Assembly: GCF_003671495.1 (NCBI RefSeq)
Contig: NZ_RCHN01000046.1
Location: 62,001-126,000 of the forward strand
Origin: Ketobacter sp.
Lineage (GTDB): Bacteria > Pseudomonadota > Gammaproteobacteria > Pseudomonadales > Ketobacteraceae
DNA: 64,000 nucleotides
Reading direction: 5' to 3'
The position numbers were made by a program, and so were the translations under genes. Below the pieces are notes generated by a model, which had not been told where the DNA came from, ran no database searches, and saw nothing but the letters and a program-made list of their open reading frames with translations. Positions 32,529-42,425 of the stretch are shown piece after piece. The stretch's first letter is position 1, and each line of letters begins with the position of its first letter.

Positions 32529-34772
32529 ATGACCCAGCCAATGGATTTTGAAGGCGTTGAACGCCTTCCTCTCAAAGAATACACCGAACGCGCTTACCTC
32601 GATTATTCCATGTACGTCATTCTGGACCGGGCCCTGCCCAGCCTGGGGGACGGCCTCAAGCCGGTGCAGCGGCGCATCATTTACGCCATGTCGGAGCTGG
32701 GTCTGAAGGCCAGTTCCAAACACAAAAAGTCCGCCCGTACGGTGGGGGATGTGCTGGGTAAATACCATCCCCATGGGGACAGCGCCTGCTATGAAGCCAT
32801 GGTACTGATGGCGCAGCCGTTCTCCTACCGCTACCCGTTGGTGGACGGGCAGGGCAACTGGGGGTCGCCGGATGACCCGAAATCCTTCGCCGCCATGCGC
32901 TATACCGAATCCCGCCTGGCGCCCTATGCGGATGTGTTGCTGGGTGAGCTGGGCCAGGGCACGGTAGAGTGGCAGCCCAACTTTGATGGCTCCCTGGACG
33001 AGCCGGTGGTGTTGCCCGCCCGCTTGCCCAATGTCCTGCTGAACGGTGCCATGGGCATCGCGGTGGGGATGTCCACCGACATCCCGCCCCATAACCTGCG
33101 GGAAGTGGGTGAGGCCTGCATCAAGCTGCTGGAAGACCCGGGCTGTTCCGTGGACGACCTGTGCGACATTGTGCAGGGGCCGGATTTTCCCACCAACGCC
33201 GAAATCATCACGCCCCGTAACGACATCATCAAGATGTATGTGACCGGTCGCGGCTCCCTGCGCATGCGGGCCCGCTACCAGATGGAAGACGGTGATGTGA
33301 TCGTGACCGCGTTGCCGCACCAGGTATCCGGCAACAAAATCCTGGAACAGATCGCCGACCAGATGAACAAGAAAAAGCTGCCCATGGTGAGCGATCTGCG
33401 GGACGAGTCCGACCATGAGAATCCCACCCGCCTGGTGATCACGCCCCGTTCCAACCGGATCGATGTGGAGCAGTTGATGAATCACCTGTTCGCCACCACC
33501 GATCTGGAGCGCACTTACCGGGTCAATATGAATGTGATCGGCAACGATGGTCGCCCCGGGGTGAAAGGGCTGCATGACTTGTTGTCGGAGTGGCTGGAGT
33601 TTCGGATCACCACGGTGCGCCGCCGCCTGCAGTATCGCCTGGACAAAGTGCTGGAGCGTCTGCACATTTTGGAAGGCTTGTTGATTGCCTACCTGAACAT
33701 TGATGAGGTGATCCACATCATCCGTACTGAGGATGAACCCAAGCCGGTGATGATGGAACGGTTCGGCATTTCTGATATTCAGGCCGAAGCCATCCTCAAC
33801 ATCCGCCTGCGTAACCTGGCCAAACTGGAAGAATTCAAAATCCGCGGCGAGCAGGAAGAGCTGGAGAAAGAGCGTGAAACGCTGGAATCCATCCTCAACT
33901 CCAACGCTAAGCTGAAGAAACTCATCGTTAAGGAAATCCGGGAAGACATGGATAAATACGGCGATGAGCGGCGCTCCCCTATTGTGATGCGGGGTGAGGC
34001 CAAAGCCATGGATGAGACCGAGCTGGTCTCCGCCGATCCGGTGACGGTGGTGCTGTCCAAGAAAGGCTGGGTGCGGGCGGCCAAGGGCCACGAGGTGGAT
34101 GCAGAGGGGCTCAGTTACAAGGCTGGGGATGAGTACAAGGCCTCGGCCCTGGGCAAGTCCAACCAAAACGCGATTTTTATCGACAGCACCGGGCGCAGTT
34201 ACGCCTTGCCCGCTCATACCCTGCCATCGGCCCGGGGCCAGGGTGAGCCGCTTTCTGCCCGCCTGTCGCCACCGTCAGGGGCCACTATTGATGCGGTTCT
34301 GATGGGGCCGGATAGCCAGAAAGTGCTGGTGGCCAGTGACGCCGGGTATGGCTTTATCGGCAAACTGGAAGACGCCCAGACCCGCAATAAAAACGGGAAG
34401 GCCTTCATCAATCTGCCCAAGGGCAGTCGGGTGCTGCAACCCAAACCGGTCACTGATCCGGATCATCAATACGTGGTGGCCGTCACCAGCGAAGGTCGCA
34501 TGCTGATGTTCCCGGTGGCGGAATTGCCGGAGCTGGCCAAGGGTAAGGGCAACAAAATCATCAGTATTCCCGGCGCCCGGGTGGAAAACCGGGAGGAATT
34601 TGTGGTGGATATGGTGGTGTTGGGTGCCGATAACCAGCTTAAGATTTTTGCCGGCAAACGTCATATCGGACTCAAATTCGCGGATCTGGAGCACTACCTG
34701 GGTGAACGGGGCCGTCGCGGCAACAAACTGCCCCGAGGATTCCAGAAAGTGGATGCCATTGAGGTGGTTTGA
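32529..34772 (+). CDS. parC: ParC, DNA topoisomerase IV subunit A
   Basis: ParC with ParE separates linked daughter chromosomes. The 747-aa product has the start MTQPMDFEGVERLPLKEYTE, the winged-helix QRDR segment HPHGDSACYEA and the catalytic Tyr in AMRYTE. Residues matching the quinolone sites Ser80 and Glu84 of E. coli are wild type (Ser85 and Glu89 here). The C-terminal beta-propeller repeats (VTVVLSKKGWVRAAKG, NQNAIFIDSTGRSYALP) identify ParC instead of GyrA. No parE is in the window. Initiation lies next to an inverted-repeat arm. Confidence 0.97.
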   Translation: MTQPMDFEGVERLPLKEYTERAYLDYSMYVILDRALPSLGDGLKPVQRRIIYAMSELGLKASSKHKKSARTVGDVLGKYHPHGDSACYEAMVLMAQPFSYRYPLVDGQGNWGSPDDPKSFAAMRYTESRLAPYADVLLGELGQGTVEWQPNFDGSLDEPVVLPARLPNVLLNGAMGIAVGMSTDIPPHNLREVGEACIKLLEDPGCSVDDLCDIVQGPDFPTNAEIITPRNDIIKMYVTGRGSLRMRARYQMEDGDVIVTALPHQVSGNKILEQIADQMNKKKLPMVSDLRDESDHENPTRLVITPRSNRIDVEQLMNHLFATTDLERTYRVNMNVIGNDGRPGVKGLHDLLSEWLEFRITTVRRRLQYRLDKVLERLHILEGLLIAYLNIDEVIHIIRTEDEPKPVMMERFGISDIQAEAILNIRLRNLAKLEEFKIRGEQEELEKERETLESILNSNAKLKKLIVKEIREDMDKYGDERRSPIVMRGEAKAMDETELVSADPVTVVLSKKGWVRAAKGHEVDAEGLSYKAGDEYKASALGKSNQNAIFIDSTGRSYALPAHTLPSARGQGEPLSARLSPPSGATIDAVLMGPDSQKVLVASDAGYGFIGKLEDAQTRNKNGKAFINLPKGSRVLQPKPVTDPDHQYVVAVTSEGRMLMFPVAELPELAKGKGNKIISIPGARVENREEFVVDMVVLGADNQLKIFAGKRHIGLKFADLEHYLGERGRRGNKLPRGFQKVDAIEVV

Positions 34773-34864
34773 GCTGCTGCCTTAGTCTGCTAGGCAGATA
34801 AGGTAGCATTACCCGACTGTTTTACTAGACTAACTCATATTGCTGGCTGTTGTTTTATACCGAT

Positions 34865-37800
34865 ATGAGTTCTCTGCTCTCCTTTTTTTCCTATCCGGAC
34901 GATTCGCTCCTGATCTATGGCCGTTTTGATCCTGGCCTGGTGGTGCTGTCCGTTCTCATCGCCGCCTTTACCTCGGCCATGGCGCTGCACATGGCCAGTC
35001 AGGCTCGCCAATCCAAACTGGCCCGCTCCCGCGGCATTACCCTGTTCACCGGCAGTGTGGCCATGGGAGGCGGGGTGTGGGCCATGCACTTCATTGGCAT
35101 GCTGGCCTTCGACCTTTGTACCCCGGTGGAATACGAGCTTAGCCTGACCCTGGTGTCTGTGGTGCCTAGCATTGCTGCCTCCGGAGTGGCCTTGAAACTC
35201 AACAGCAAGCCCAATATCAGTTTGCGGGAACTGCTGGGGGGCGGGGTGCTGATGGGTTCCGGTATCGGCACCATGCATTACACGGGCATGGCGGGCATGG
35301 TGATGGCACCGGCGCTGCGCTACGACATGGGCATGTTTGCCCTCTCCATCGTGGTGGCGGTGGCCTTATCCGTGCTGGCGTTGTGGTTGCGTACCGGCAT
35401 CGGCCGCCTGCCCCGGTTTCGGGATTCCCGTTTCCTCGGCGACGTGGTGGGCGGTATCGGCATGGGAGTCGCCATCTCGGCCATGCACTATGTGGGTATG
35501 GCGGCGGCCCGCTTTGTGCCACCCCCCGGTTTTGAGCTGGACCCGGATACCTCGCCCGTTTCCCTGTTGTTGGCCACCGGCGTATCGGTGACCACCGTGG
35601 TGATCGCCTGCCTGGTGGTGGCGGTGGATCTGCTGCTCAGTTACAAGCGCTTGTCATTGGAAGCGCGGGCCAATGAAAAACGCATCCGGGGCATCCTGCA
35701 AACGGCGGTGGACGGCATCATCACCATCAATCACCGTGGCATCATCCTGGCGGTGAACGATGCCACGGAACGCATCCTGGGTTGGCGCAGTGATGAATTG
35801 CTTGGCCAGAACATCAAGATGTTGATGCCGGAGCCCATTCGCAGCGCCCACGACGGCTATCTGCAGCAATATATGGAAACCCGGATTGCCCGCATCATCG
35901 GCCAGGGCCGGCAGGTGGAAGCGCAGCACAAAGGCGGTGAGCTGATTCCGGTGCGTTTGGCCATCGGGCATGTGCAGACTGCCAACGAAAATCTGTTTGT
36001 GGGGTTTCTCACGGATCTGCGGGAGCAGGTGAAAATGGAATCGGAGTTGAAGGCCAATGAAGCCCGCTTCCGTTCCCTGATTGGCAATATTCCCGGCGCC
36101 GCCTATCGCTGCCAGTGCAACAACCGTTGGGATATGGTGTTCATCAGCGATGCGGTGGAATCCATTACCGGCTACCCCGCAACGGATTTTATGCTGCCGC
36201 ATCCCAAGCGTAATTTTGCCGATCTGATTCTGGAGCAGGACCGGGTCTATGCCCATGACCTGCAGAAAAACCCGCGCGCGTTCGAAACCGAATACCGGAT
36301 CACTCATCGGGATGGCAGCGTACGCTGGCTGCAGGACAATGGCGAATGTGTGCTGGACGAGCAGGGCAACGTGCAGTTTGTGGATGGCTTCATCATGGAT
36401 GTGACCAAACGCAAGCAACTCGATATGGAGTTGGTGAGCGCCAAGGTCAACGCGGAGCAGGCTGCCATGAGCCGCAGTGCCTTCCTGGCCAATATGAGCC
36501 ATGAGATTCGCACCCCCATGAATGCGATCATCGGTTTCAGCGACATTCTGTTGTCCACGCAGTTGACCCGCGAACAGACGGAGTATTTGTCCACGCTCAG
36601 CAATTCCGCCCGCTCCCTGTTGCATCTGCTGAACGATATCCTGGACGTGGCCAAACTGGAAAAAGGCAAGGTGACCCTGGAGTTGCTGGACTTCTCCCTG
36701 CGTGACCTGGTGGACTCGGTGACCTCCACCTTGTGGATTCAGGCCCGCAAAAAAGGCCTGCAACTGGAGGTGAACCTGAGCCCCGAGCTGGAACCCTATT
36801 ACAGCGGCGCCAGTGACCGCATCCGTCAGGTGCTCACCAATCTGGTGGGCAACGCCATCAAATTTACCGAACAGGGCCGCGTGACTCTGGATGTGGAGCC
36901 GGCGGCGAAAGGCGCGGTTCGATTCCGCATTTCGGATACCGGTATCGGGATCGAGGCGGACCGTCTGCAATCCATTTTTGAGCCTTTCACCCAGGCGGAC
37001 TCATCCATGAACCGGCGCTTCGGTGGCACCGGACTGGGCACCACCATCAGTCGCCAGTTGGTGGAATTGATGGGTGGCAAACTGGAAGCGGAAAGCCGCA
37101 TCGGCGAAGGCAGTTGTTTCCAGTTTGAATTGCCGCTGGCGGTGGCCAGTGCGCCGCCGGAACAGCAAAAGGGACAGGTACTGGAACTGCCGCCGCTGAG
37201 TGTGCTGGTGGCGGACGATATGGAACAGAACCGGGATTTGATGCGGATACTGCTGGAGCGGGAGGGGCACCGGGTAACCTGTGTGGCCGATGGCAGTGAA
37301 GCGGTGCGAGCCGCCAAATACAATGAGTTCGATGTGATCCTGATGGATGTGCAGATGCCCAACCTGGATGGTCTGACGGCCAGCAAGTACATCCGGGAAT
37401 GGCGCGAGACTCACAAACTAAACCGGATTCCGGTGATCGCCATGACCGCCAGCGTTATGGAGTCCGATCGCAAGGCGGCGGTGTCAGCGGGGATGGATGG
37501 CTTCTGCACCAAGCCGGTGGAATTCAACAAACTGTGTGAAGAAATGGTCAGGGTATTGCAGATTCCCGTGTCCTGGCGTGAGCTGGAAGAAGAGCCTGCC
37601 GAGTCTGAAAGTTCCATGCTGGATGTCGACAAAGGTATCGCGCTCTGGGGCAGCCGCGCGGCCTATCTGGATGAACTGGCCAAGTTCTGTCGCCGCCTGG
37701 AGCAGGATGCCGTGGATCTGCATCACACTCTGGACCGAGCGGATTATGCCACTCTCGCCCAGGCGGCCCACGGATTATTGGGGGTGAGTGGCAATCTGGC

Positions 37801-38203
37801 CATTGCCACCCTGGCGCCGGTGTTCTCGCAACTGGAGAAGGCAGCCAAGGGCAAGCGCTTCCAGGAATGTTGTAACAGCCTGTCCTCGATCTCAACATTG
37901 TCGCGGCAACTGCGGGCGGAGCTGGAACGTCTGCAACATAACCGGCCGGCCAGTGCGGCCACCGCCGAGCGCGAAGTCAATATGGCGGAGCTGCAGGTGG
38001 CCGTGGACAAGCTTATACAGGCCTCTGAACGCAATGCCTGTGATGACGCGGCGCTGTCCCTGTTGCTGGGGCAGGCGCCGCTGCTGGGCGTGGATACGCT
38101 GCAGCAACTGGAGGATGCGTTCAACAACTTCGAGTTCGCAGCGGCGCTCGCAACGCTGCAACAACTTCATCAACGGGTTAATCAGGGTATTCCATCATCA
38201 TGA
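34865..38203 (+). CDS. MHYT-PAS hybrid histidine kinase with receiver and HPt domains
   Basis: About 1112 aa. The first 260 residues are an MHYT sensor: seven hydrophobic helices with repeated Met-His-Tyr/Phe motifs (AMHFIGM, TMHYTGM, AMHYVGM), proposed to bind copper and sense gas. Two PAS domains follow (about 275-395 and 400-530), then HisKA (FLANMSHEIRTPMNAIIGFS, His near 546), HATPase, a receiver (VILMDVQMPNLDG near 827) and an HPt domain (AAHGLLGVSGN near 967), a complete phosphorelay. The ATG at 34865 lacks a clear ribosome binding site; a TTG at 34850 is the alternative. Its stop overlaps the HD-GYP gene by ATGA. Confidence 0.88.
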   Translation: MSSLLSFFSYPDDSLLIYGRFDPGLVVLSVLIAAFTSAMALHMASQARQSKLARSRGITLFTGSVAMGGGVWAMHFIGMLAFDLCTPVEYELSLTLVSVVPSIAASGVALKLNSKPNISLRELLGGGVLMGSGIGTMHYTGMAGMVMAPALRYDMGMFALSIVVAVALSVLALWLRTGIGRLPRFRDSRFLGDVVGGIGMGVAISAMHYVGMAAARFVPPPGFELDPDTSPVSLLLATGVSVTTVVIACLVVAVDLLLSYKRLSLEARANEKRIRGILQTAVDGIITINHRGIILAVNDATERILGWRSDELLGQNIKMLMPEPIRSAHDGYLQQYMETRIARIIGQGRQVEAQHKGGELIPVRLAIGHVQTANENLFVGFLTDLREQVKMESELKANEARFRSLIGNIPGAAYRCQCNNRWDMVFISDAVESITGYPATDFMLPHPKRNFADLILEQDRVYAHDLQKNPRAFETEYRITHRDGSVRWLQDNGECVLDEQGNVQFVDGFIMDVTKRKQLDMELVSAKVNAEQAAMSRSAFLANMSHEIRTPMNAIIGFSDILLSTQLTREQTEYLSTLSNSARSLLHLLNDILDVAKLEKGKVTLELLDFSLRDLVDSVTSTLWIQARKKGLQLEVNLSPELEPYYSGASDRIRQVLTNLVGNAIKFTEQGRVTLDVEPAAKGAVRFRISDTGIGIEADRLQSIFEPFTQADSSMNRRFGGTGLGTTISRQLVELMGGKLEAESRIGEGSCFQFELPLAVASAPPEQQKGQVLELPPLSVLVADDMEQNRDLMRILLEREGHRVTCVADGSEAVRAAKYNEFDVILMDVQMPNLDGLTASKYIREWRETHKLNRIPVIAMTASVMESDRKAAVSAGMDGFCTKPVEFNKLCEEMVRVLQIPVSWRELEEEPAESESSMLDVDKGIALWGSRAAYLDELAKFCRRLEQDAVDLHHTLDRADYATLAQAAHGLLGVSGNLAIATLAPVFSQLEKAAKGKRFQECCNSLSSISTLSRQLRAELERLQHNRPASAATAEREVNMAELQVAVDKLIQASERNACDDAALSLLLGQAPLLGVDTLQQLEDAFNNFEFAAALATLQQLHQRVNQGIPSS

Positions 38204-39195
38204 TTACTGGCGCCGATACCAAACAGAAGCTGCTTATTGTTGACGATGAGCCTACCAATCTTCGAATCCTCAAATTGATGTTGCAGGAGGACTATGACCT
38301 GGTGTTCGCCAAGTGTGGCGAAGAAGCCATTGCCCTGGTGCAGGCGGAACGGCCGAACCTGGTTCTGATGGACGTGATGATGCCCGGGATGACCGGGTTC
38401 GAAGCCTGCAGTGCAATTCGGGCGCTGCCGAATCAGGGCGGCGTGCCTGTCATCTTTGTCACCGCCCTCAAGGACGAGGTGGATGAAGCCACCGGCTTTG
38501 ATTGTGGTGGCGTGGATTACATCACCAAGCCCCTGAGCCCGGCCATCGTCAAGGCCCGGGTGCGAACCCACCTGTCCCTGGTGCAAGCGGAGGAGTTGAA
38601 AACCACCCGGCTGCAGATCATTCAGAAGCTGGGGCGGGCTGCGGAGTACAAAGACAATGAGACCGGCTTGCATGTGATGCGCATGAGCCACTATTCCCGC
38701 ATTCTGGCGCTGGCATCCGGTTATTCCGAAGCCGCAGCGGAGGACCTGCTGAACGCTGCCCCCATGCACGACATCGGTAAGATCGGCATCGCCGACAGCA
38801 TTATGTTGAAACCGGGCAAGCTCACGGAAGAGGAGTTTGCCGTCATGAAGCAGCACCCTGAAATCGGTGCTGAAATATTGGGGGAATCGGATGTGCCGCT
38901 GTTGCAGCTGGCGCGAAGTGTGGCGCTGCATCATCATGAAAAGTGGGATGGCTCCGGCTATCCCTTTGGCCTGCAAGGGGAGGCGATTCCCATCGAAGCC
39001 AGGATCGTGGCGCTGGCGGATGTGTTCGATGCCCTCACCAGTGAGCGCCCCTACAAAAAAGCCTGGACCGTAGAGGCGGCACTGGAATACGTAGAAGAGC
39101 AAAGCGGCCGGCACTTCGATCCCGATCTTGTGAAAATCTTCCGCGCCAGCCTGCCGGACATTCTGGTGATCAAAGAGCGCTTCGCTGAGCGCTGA
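38200..39195 (+). CDS. Receiver-HD-GYP c-di-GMP phosphodiesterase
   Basis: 331 aa: receiver (LLIVDDEPTN; Asp in LVLMDVMMPGMTG; Lys in YITKPLSP) and an HD-GYP domain with HDIGK near residue 190 and HHEKWDGSGYP near 246-256, so the metal site and GYP motif are intact. HD-GYP enzymes degrade c-di-GMP. The ATGA overlap with the MHYT hybrid kinase makes it the probable output of that phosphorelay. Confidence 0.92.
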   Translation: MITGADTKQKLLIVDDEPTNLRILKLMLQEDYDLVFAKCGEEAIALVQAERPNLVLMDVMMPGMTGFEACSAIRALPNQGGVPVIFVTALKDEVDEATGFDCGGVDYITKPLSPAIVKARVRTHLSLVQAEELKTTRLQIIQKLGRAAEYKDNETGLHVMRMSHYSRILALASGYSEAAAEDLLNAAPMHDIGKIGIADSIMLKPGKLTEEEFAVMKQHPEIGAEILGESDVPLLQLARSVALHHHEKWDGSGYPFGLQGEAIPIEARIVALADVFDALTSERPYKKAWTVEAALEYVEEQSGRHFDPDLVKIFRASLPDILVIKERFAER

Positions 39196-39200
39196 GACGT

Positions 39201-40721
39201 TCAGTCTGCGGTTGTTTGATCCGGCACAGGCAGATTCAGTAACCGCTCCAACCGGGGCTCATCAAAGTGACGTTTACCGACGAAGGCTACCGCGTGATGG
39301 CCCTGCTGGCGCATGGCCCCGGCACTTTCCACGCCCAGGGGCCACAGGAAAAACCGTTCGCGCCGGGCAGACGCATCAATCCGGCCGTGGGGGTCGAACC
39401 AGCTCCGATGGCGGGGGCCGTCGCCGGGCACCGGCAGCGAACGCAGTTCCTCATAGTCGACCAACTGATAGAGGCGGCTTTGCTCCTGTGGCTGCCCGTT
39501 CCAGTGACTGACCCGGGTCAGGTAGTGGGTGCCGGCCTCCAGGGTCAGTTCAACCGCAGGCTCGGTGGCGGGGAGCGGATTCACAAAGAACAGGATCGGT
39601 TCCAGGCTGTGGGATTGATCCAGGCCATCAATGGTGGCGGCCAGTGGAGAGTCCGCCGGCACGTGCACCGAGTGATAGCAGCCGCAGGGATGGATGCTGT
39701 CGTACATCAATACCTTGCCATCCGGCAGCAGGGTCACCCGCCACACCAGTCCGTCCAGCTTACCGCCATACCAGTCGTCGGTGGTGGGCTTGGGGCGCTC
39801 ACTGAACCAGAGGGTGTAGTTCAGTTGCAGCAGGATGTCTGAGCCATAACGCACATAGCTGGGGTAGGTGTACAGAGTGGGCTGGCCAGGGTCGATGTGG
39901 CGGGATAGGCCCCCGTGGTCACCGCTCCAGGTGGCAGCCCCGGGCAAATCCGCTGATGTTTCAACCTCAATGCGATAGCGGGGAGCGAAGTACTCCAGCA
40001 CCTGTTGTATCTGCTCCGCCGGTAATTGCGGAACATGCAATGCATTGGCCTCATAGGCCCTGGCCAGCCATTGGCGCACTGGAATGCTGGCGGGCTCCGG
40101 GGCAGCATAGATATTGGCAGGACGTGTGTCATCCACCGGTGCCAGGATGCGTGCCTGCATTTCCTGCTGGTACTCGGCGATGGAGCCGGCCGCCGCCTGC
40201 TTGATCAGGGCGTAAAAGCCGAAGAACCGCAACACGTCGTTGTAGCTGTCCGGCACCTGCAGGGCCTGTTCGGTGAGCGGCTTCTGCAGGCTGCTCTCAA
40301 ACAATACCCGATCGCAGTCCGTCTCAAACTCGGTAAACGCCATCTGGGATGATGGTGTCTCCCGCGGCAGGTTGCGCCACTCCAGAGCCAGGCTGGACAT
40401 CCCCAGTTGATGCAGTGTCCGGCGCCACTCTGTCTGTTGTTCCGTGGTCAGCTCTGCTGCCTGGAAACTGGACCAGAAGCGATTGCTGCGATAGGTGGGA
40501 AACCCCGACACCGGGTGATACTGGGCATCCCCAACCCCGTGGCGCTGAATGCTGCGCTGCAACTGCGCCAGTTGAGCCTGACATTGCTGCAGTGGCTGTT
40601 GAGCGCCTGCTGCTTCACTCTCTGCGGCTGTACCCTCTGGGCCTGGTGTCAGGCTGCAACCGAACAGCAGCAACTGGCTAACGACAATGGCGATGTGCGG
40701 TAATTTGCGGATAAAGATCAT
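39201..40721 (-). CDS. Large lipoprotein of unknown function
   Basis: A 506-aa lipoprotein (lipobox LLFGC, Cys22; start supported by GAGGGA 5 bases ahead). No known domain is recognised. Landmarks include HPCGCYHSVH, FVNPLPATEPAVELTLEAG and WNGQPQEQSRLYQLVDYEEL. Its start lies 44 bases inside the START-domain gene, a long overlap in another frame, which implies coupled expression. It ends 5 bases from the convergent HD-GYP gene. Confidence 0.7.
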   Translation of the reverse strand: MIFIRKLPHIAIVVSQLLLFGCSLTPGPEGTAAESEAAGAQQPLQQCQAQLAQLQRSIQRHGVGDAQYHPVSGFPTYRSNRFWSSFQAAELTTEQQTEWRRTLHQLGMSSLALEWRNLPRETPSSQMAFTEFETDCDRVLFESSLQKPLTEQALQVPDSYNDVLRFFGFYALIKQAAAGSIAEYQQEMQARILAPVDDTRPANIYAAPEPASIPVRQWLARAYEANALHVPQLPAEQIQQVLEYFAPRYRIEVETSADLPGAATWSGDHGGLSRHIDPGQPTLYTYPSYVRYGSDILLQLNYTLWFSERPKPTTDDWYGGKLDGLVWRVTLLPDGKVLMYDSIHPCGCYHSVHVPADSPLAATIDGLDQSHSLEPILFFVNPLPATEPAVELTLEAGTHYLTRVSHWNGQPQEQSRLYQLVDYEELRSLPVPGDGPRHRSWFDPHGRIDASARRERFFLWPLGVESAGAMRQQGHHAVAFVGKRHFDEPRLERLLNLPVPDQTTAD

Positions 40722-41403
40722 TGTTTCCCTCGTATTCCCGATGATGGTGTTGCGCCCACTGGCTCAGGTTCAGTAAGGCTTCCACCGCCAGATCCCGGTT
40801 GCTGTTGTTCACCAGCCATTGGGGGATTACACCGCCCCAGCGACTGCCGGACTGGTAGCGTACCCGGGTTCGGCAGTGGTCCAGGGCGCTTAGCAGCCAG
40901 TGGCCTTCCGCCTGGCGGATGCGCAGGTAGCCAGGCTCTTCCGGCAGGGCGTCCGGCTGGTTCTCCATTTCTATACGCAGCTCGGCGGCGGAAAGTTGCA
41001 TCACATCGAACAGGGTAATGGCATCCCGGGGCCGGAAGGGCCAGCGGGTAACGGTGCGGAACTGCACCAGCGTCTGGTGCGGGGCGGGCTGCGCCACTAC
41101 CCGCACGTCCTGGGTGAAGGGCAACCACTCCCGTTGTCGACCGGCATCCTGCAGTAACGCCAGCAGCGGCAATATGGGGGCGTTGATTTCGGTTTCTGCG
41201 CGCACAATGTCGTAGGGGCTTGGGTCATGGGGGCGTGGGTCATGGGGTGGAGTCTGCGTTGCCACCTCCTTTGTCACGCTTTTCATTACCCATAATCGCA
41301 CCGCCGGATCGGGGCTGGTCAGCGCTTGCCAGGGCTCGGCTGCGGCGAAATCAGTGCAGAGGCTGAGGAGCAGCAGGATGGCCCTGGGCCAGGCAGCGGT
41401 CAT
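40678..41403 (-). CDS. Exported START-like lipid-binding protein
   Basis: A 241-aa protein with a signal peptide (cleavage near DFAAA) and a START/SRPBCC-type domain: VRAETEINAPILPLLALLQD, EWLPFTQDVRVV, TRWPFRPRDAI and GVIPQWLVNNSNRD closely follow the bacterial START pattern, so it should bind a lipid in the periplasm. A repeat PHDPRPHDPSP lies before the domain. It overlaps the acyltransferase by 53 bases and the lipoprotein by 44 bases, an unusually compact arrangement. Confidence 0.78.
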   Translation of the reverse strand: MTAAWPRAILLLLSLCTDFAAAEPWQALTSPDPAVRLWVMKSVTKEVATQTPPHDPRPHDPSPYDIVRAETEINAPILPLLALLQDAGRQREWLPFTQDVRVVAQPAPHQTLVQFRTVTRWPFRPRDAITLFDVMQLSAAELRIEMENQPDALPEEPGYLRIRQAEGHWLLSALDHCRTRVRYQSGSRWGGVIPQWLVNNSNRDLAVEALLNLSQWAQHHHREYEGNNDLYPQITAHRHCR

Positions 41404-42079
41404 AGCGTTGTTTCATCTCGGTGGCGGCCTGCTGCAGATCCATCTCTGCAGGGATGTGGCCCGGTTCCAGTACGCTAACATAAACCGGTCCTGGCCGCAG
41501 GCGGGTACTGCGGGGTGGGAGGCGGCTGCCACTGTTATGGATGACAATGGGAATCACGGGCAGACCGCAGTGACGGGCGATGGCGAAGGCCCCCAGGCGG
41601 AAGTGCCCCGTCTGCTCCTGGCGTGAGCGGGTGCCTTCCGGGGCGATGACAATGGAGAACCCCTGCTTCACCGCCTGTTGTGCCTGGGGCAGCAATTGTT
41701 CCTTCCAGCCTTCACCCCGTTTGATGAACAGGTTTCCACTCAATCGCAGCAGAGGTCCCAACAGCGGATTGCGTCCCAGTTCCTCTTTGGCGATCCCGAC
41801 CACGGGGTGTTGCAGCAACGATGCCACGATCACCGGGTCCAGCCCGCTTTGGTGATTGAACAGGATGACGGCGGGGCTGAGCCCCAGGCGTTCACGCTGG
41901 TGGCAGACCACCGGGGTGCCGGCCAGGGTGGGGCCCAGTTGACCCACAGTGCGGGCCATGGTGAGCACAACCTGTTGCTGGGGGCGCCCCAGCAGGCGCA
42001 GCAGGGTGCCCCGCAGAATGGCGCACAGGGCCGGCAGCAGTACCGCGATCAGCAGTTGCAGTGAGCGCAGCAGCCCCAT
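41351..42079 (-). CDS. PlsC-like 1-acylglycerol-3-phosphate acyltransferase
   Basis: A 242-aa acyltransferase with an N-terminal hydrophobic helix. The catalytic NHQSGLD (HX4D form) lies near residue 75, the glycerophosphate-binding segment FIKRGEG follows, and PEGTRS is near residue 149. The family transfers an acyl chain to lysophosphatidic acid at the inner membrane. The neighbouring START-like protein fits a lipid-handling unit, though the substrate may differ from canonical PlsC. Confidence 0.85.
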   Translation of the reverse strand: MGLLRSLQLLIAVLLPALCAILRGTLLRLLGRPQQQVVLTMARTVGQLGPTLAGTPVVCHQRERLGLSPAVILFNHQSGLDPVIVASLLQHPVVGIAKEELGRNPLLGPLLRLSGNLFIKRGEGWKEQLLPQAQQAVKQGFSIVIAPEGTRSRQEQTGHFRLGAFAIARHCGLPVIPIVIHNSGSRLPPRSTRLRPGPVYVSVLEPGHIPAEMDLQQAATEMKQRYDRCLAQGHPAAPQPLH

Positions 42080-42091
42080 TGGCAGGCCGGA

Positions 42092-42385
42092 TTACTGCGC
42101 GCCGTGTTTTTTCAGGACTTCCACATAGCCCGGTTGCTGGCTGTGCTGGGCGGCAATCTGCGCCAGGGTGCGCCCCTGCCGGTCAGTGGCATTCACATCC
42201 CGGCCCTGGGCCACAAACATCGCCAGGAACTGGTCAAAGTACTCCACCGGCAAACCGCGATAGGCTTTGGTCAGAACGTGAAAGTCGGCGTTCTCGTCGC
42301 CAACGGGCTGCATTTCCAGAAAACGGGCCACCTTGTTGGCGTCCAGTTCTTCTCCGATTACCTTCTGTTTGTCTTTGCTTGACAT
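42092..42385 (-). CDS. PA4642-like small protein
   Basis: 97 aa from the ATG at 42385 (MSSKDKQKVIGEELDANKV), with GAGAG ahead. It matches my memory of the PA4642 family of Pseudomonas: FLEMQPVGDENADFHVLTKA, then a C-terminal part with an ankyrin-like look (VNATDRQGRTLAQIAAQH). Function unknown. It is in a tight minus-strand run between the AI-2E-family and acyltransferase genes. Confidence 0.75.
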   Translation of the reverse strand: MSSKDKQKVIGEELDANKVARFLEMQPVGDENADFHVLTKAYRGLPVEYFDQFLAMFVAQGRDVNATDRQGRTLAQIAAQHSQQPGYVEVLKKHGAQ

Positions 42386-42425
42386 GACATTACTCTCTTC
42401 AAATGCCCGGCCGCGCATAGTACCA

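Noticed and set aside
32427..34217. 596-codon open reading antisense to parC
   Set aside because: It mirrors the codon bias of parC, has no family features (His/Gln/Val-rich) and no start signals.
32529..34772. Quinolone-resistance changes in ParC
   Set aside because: HPHGDSACYEA is wild type at the Ser80 and Glu84 equivalents.
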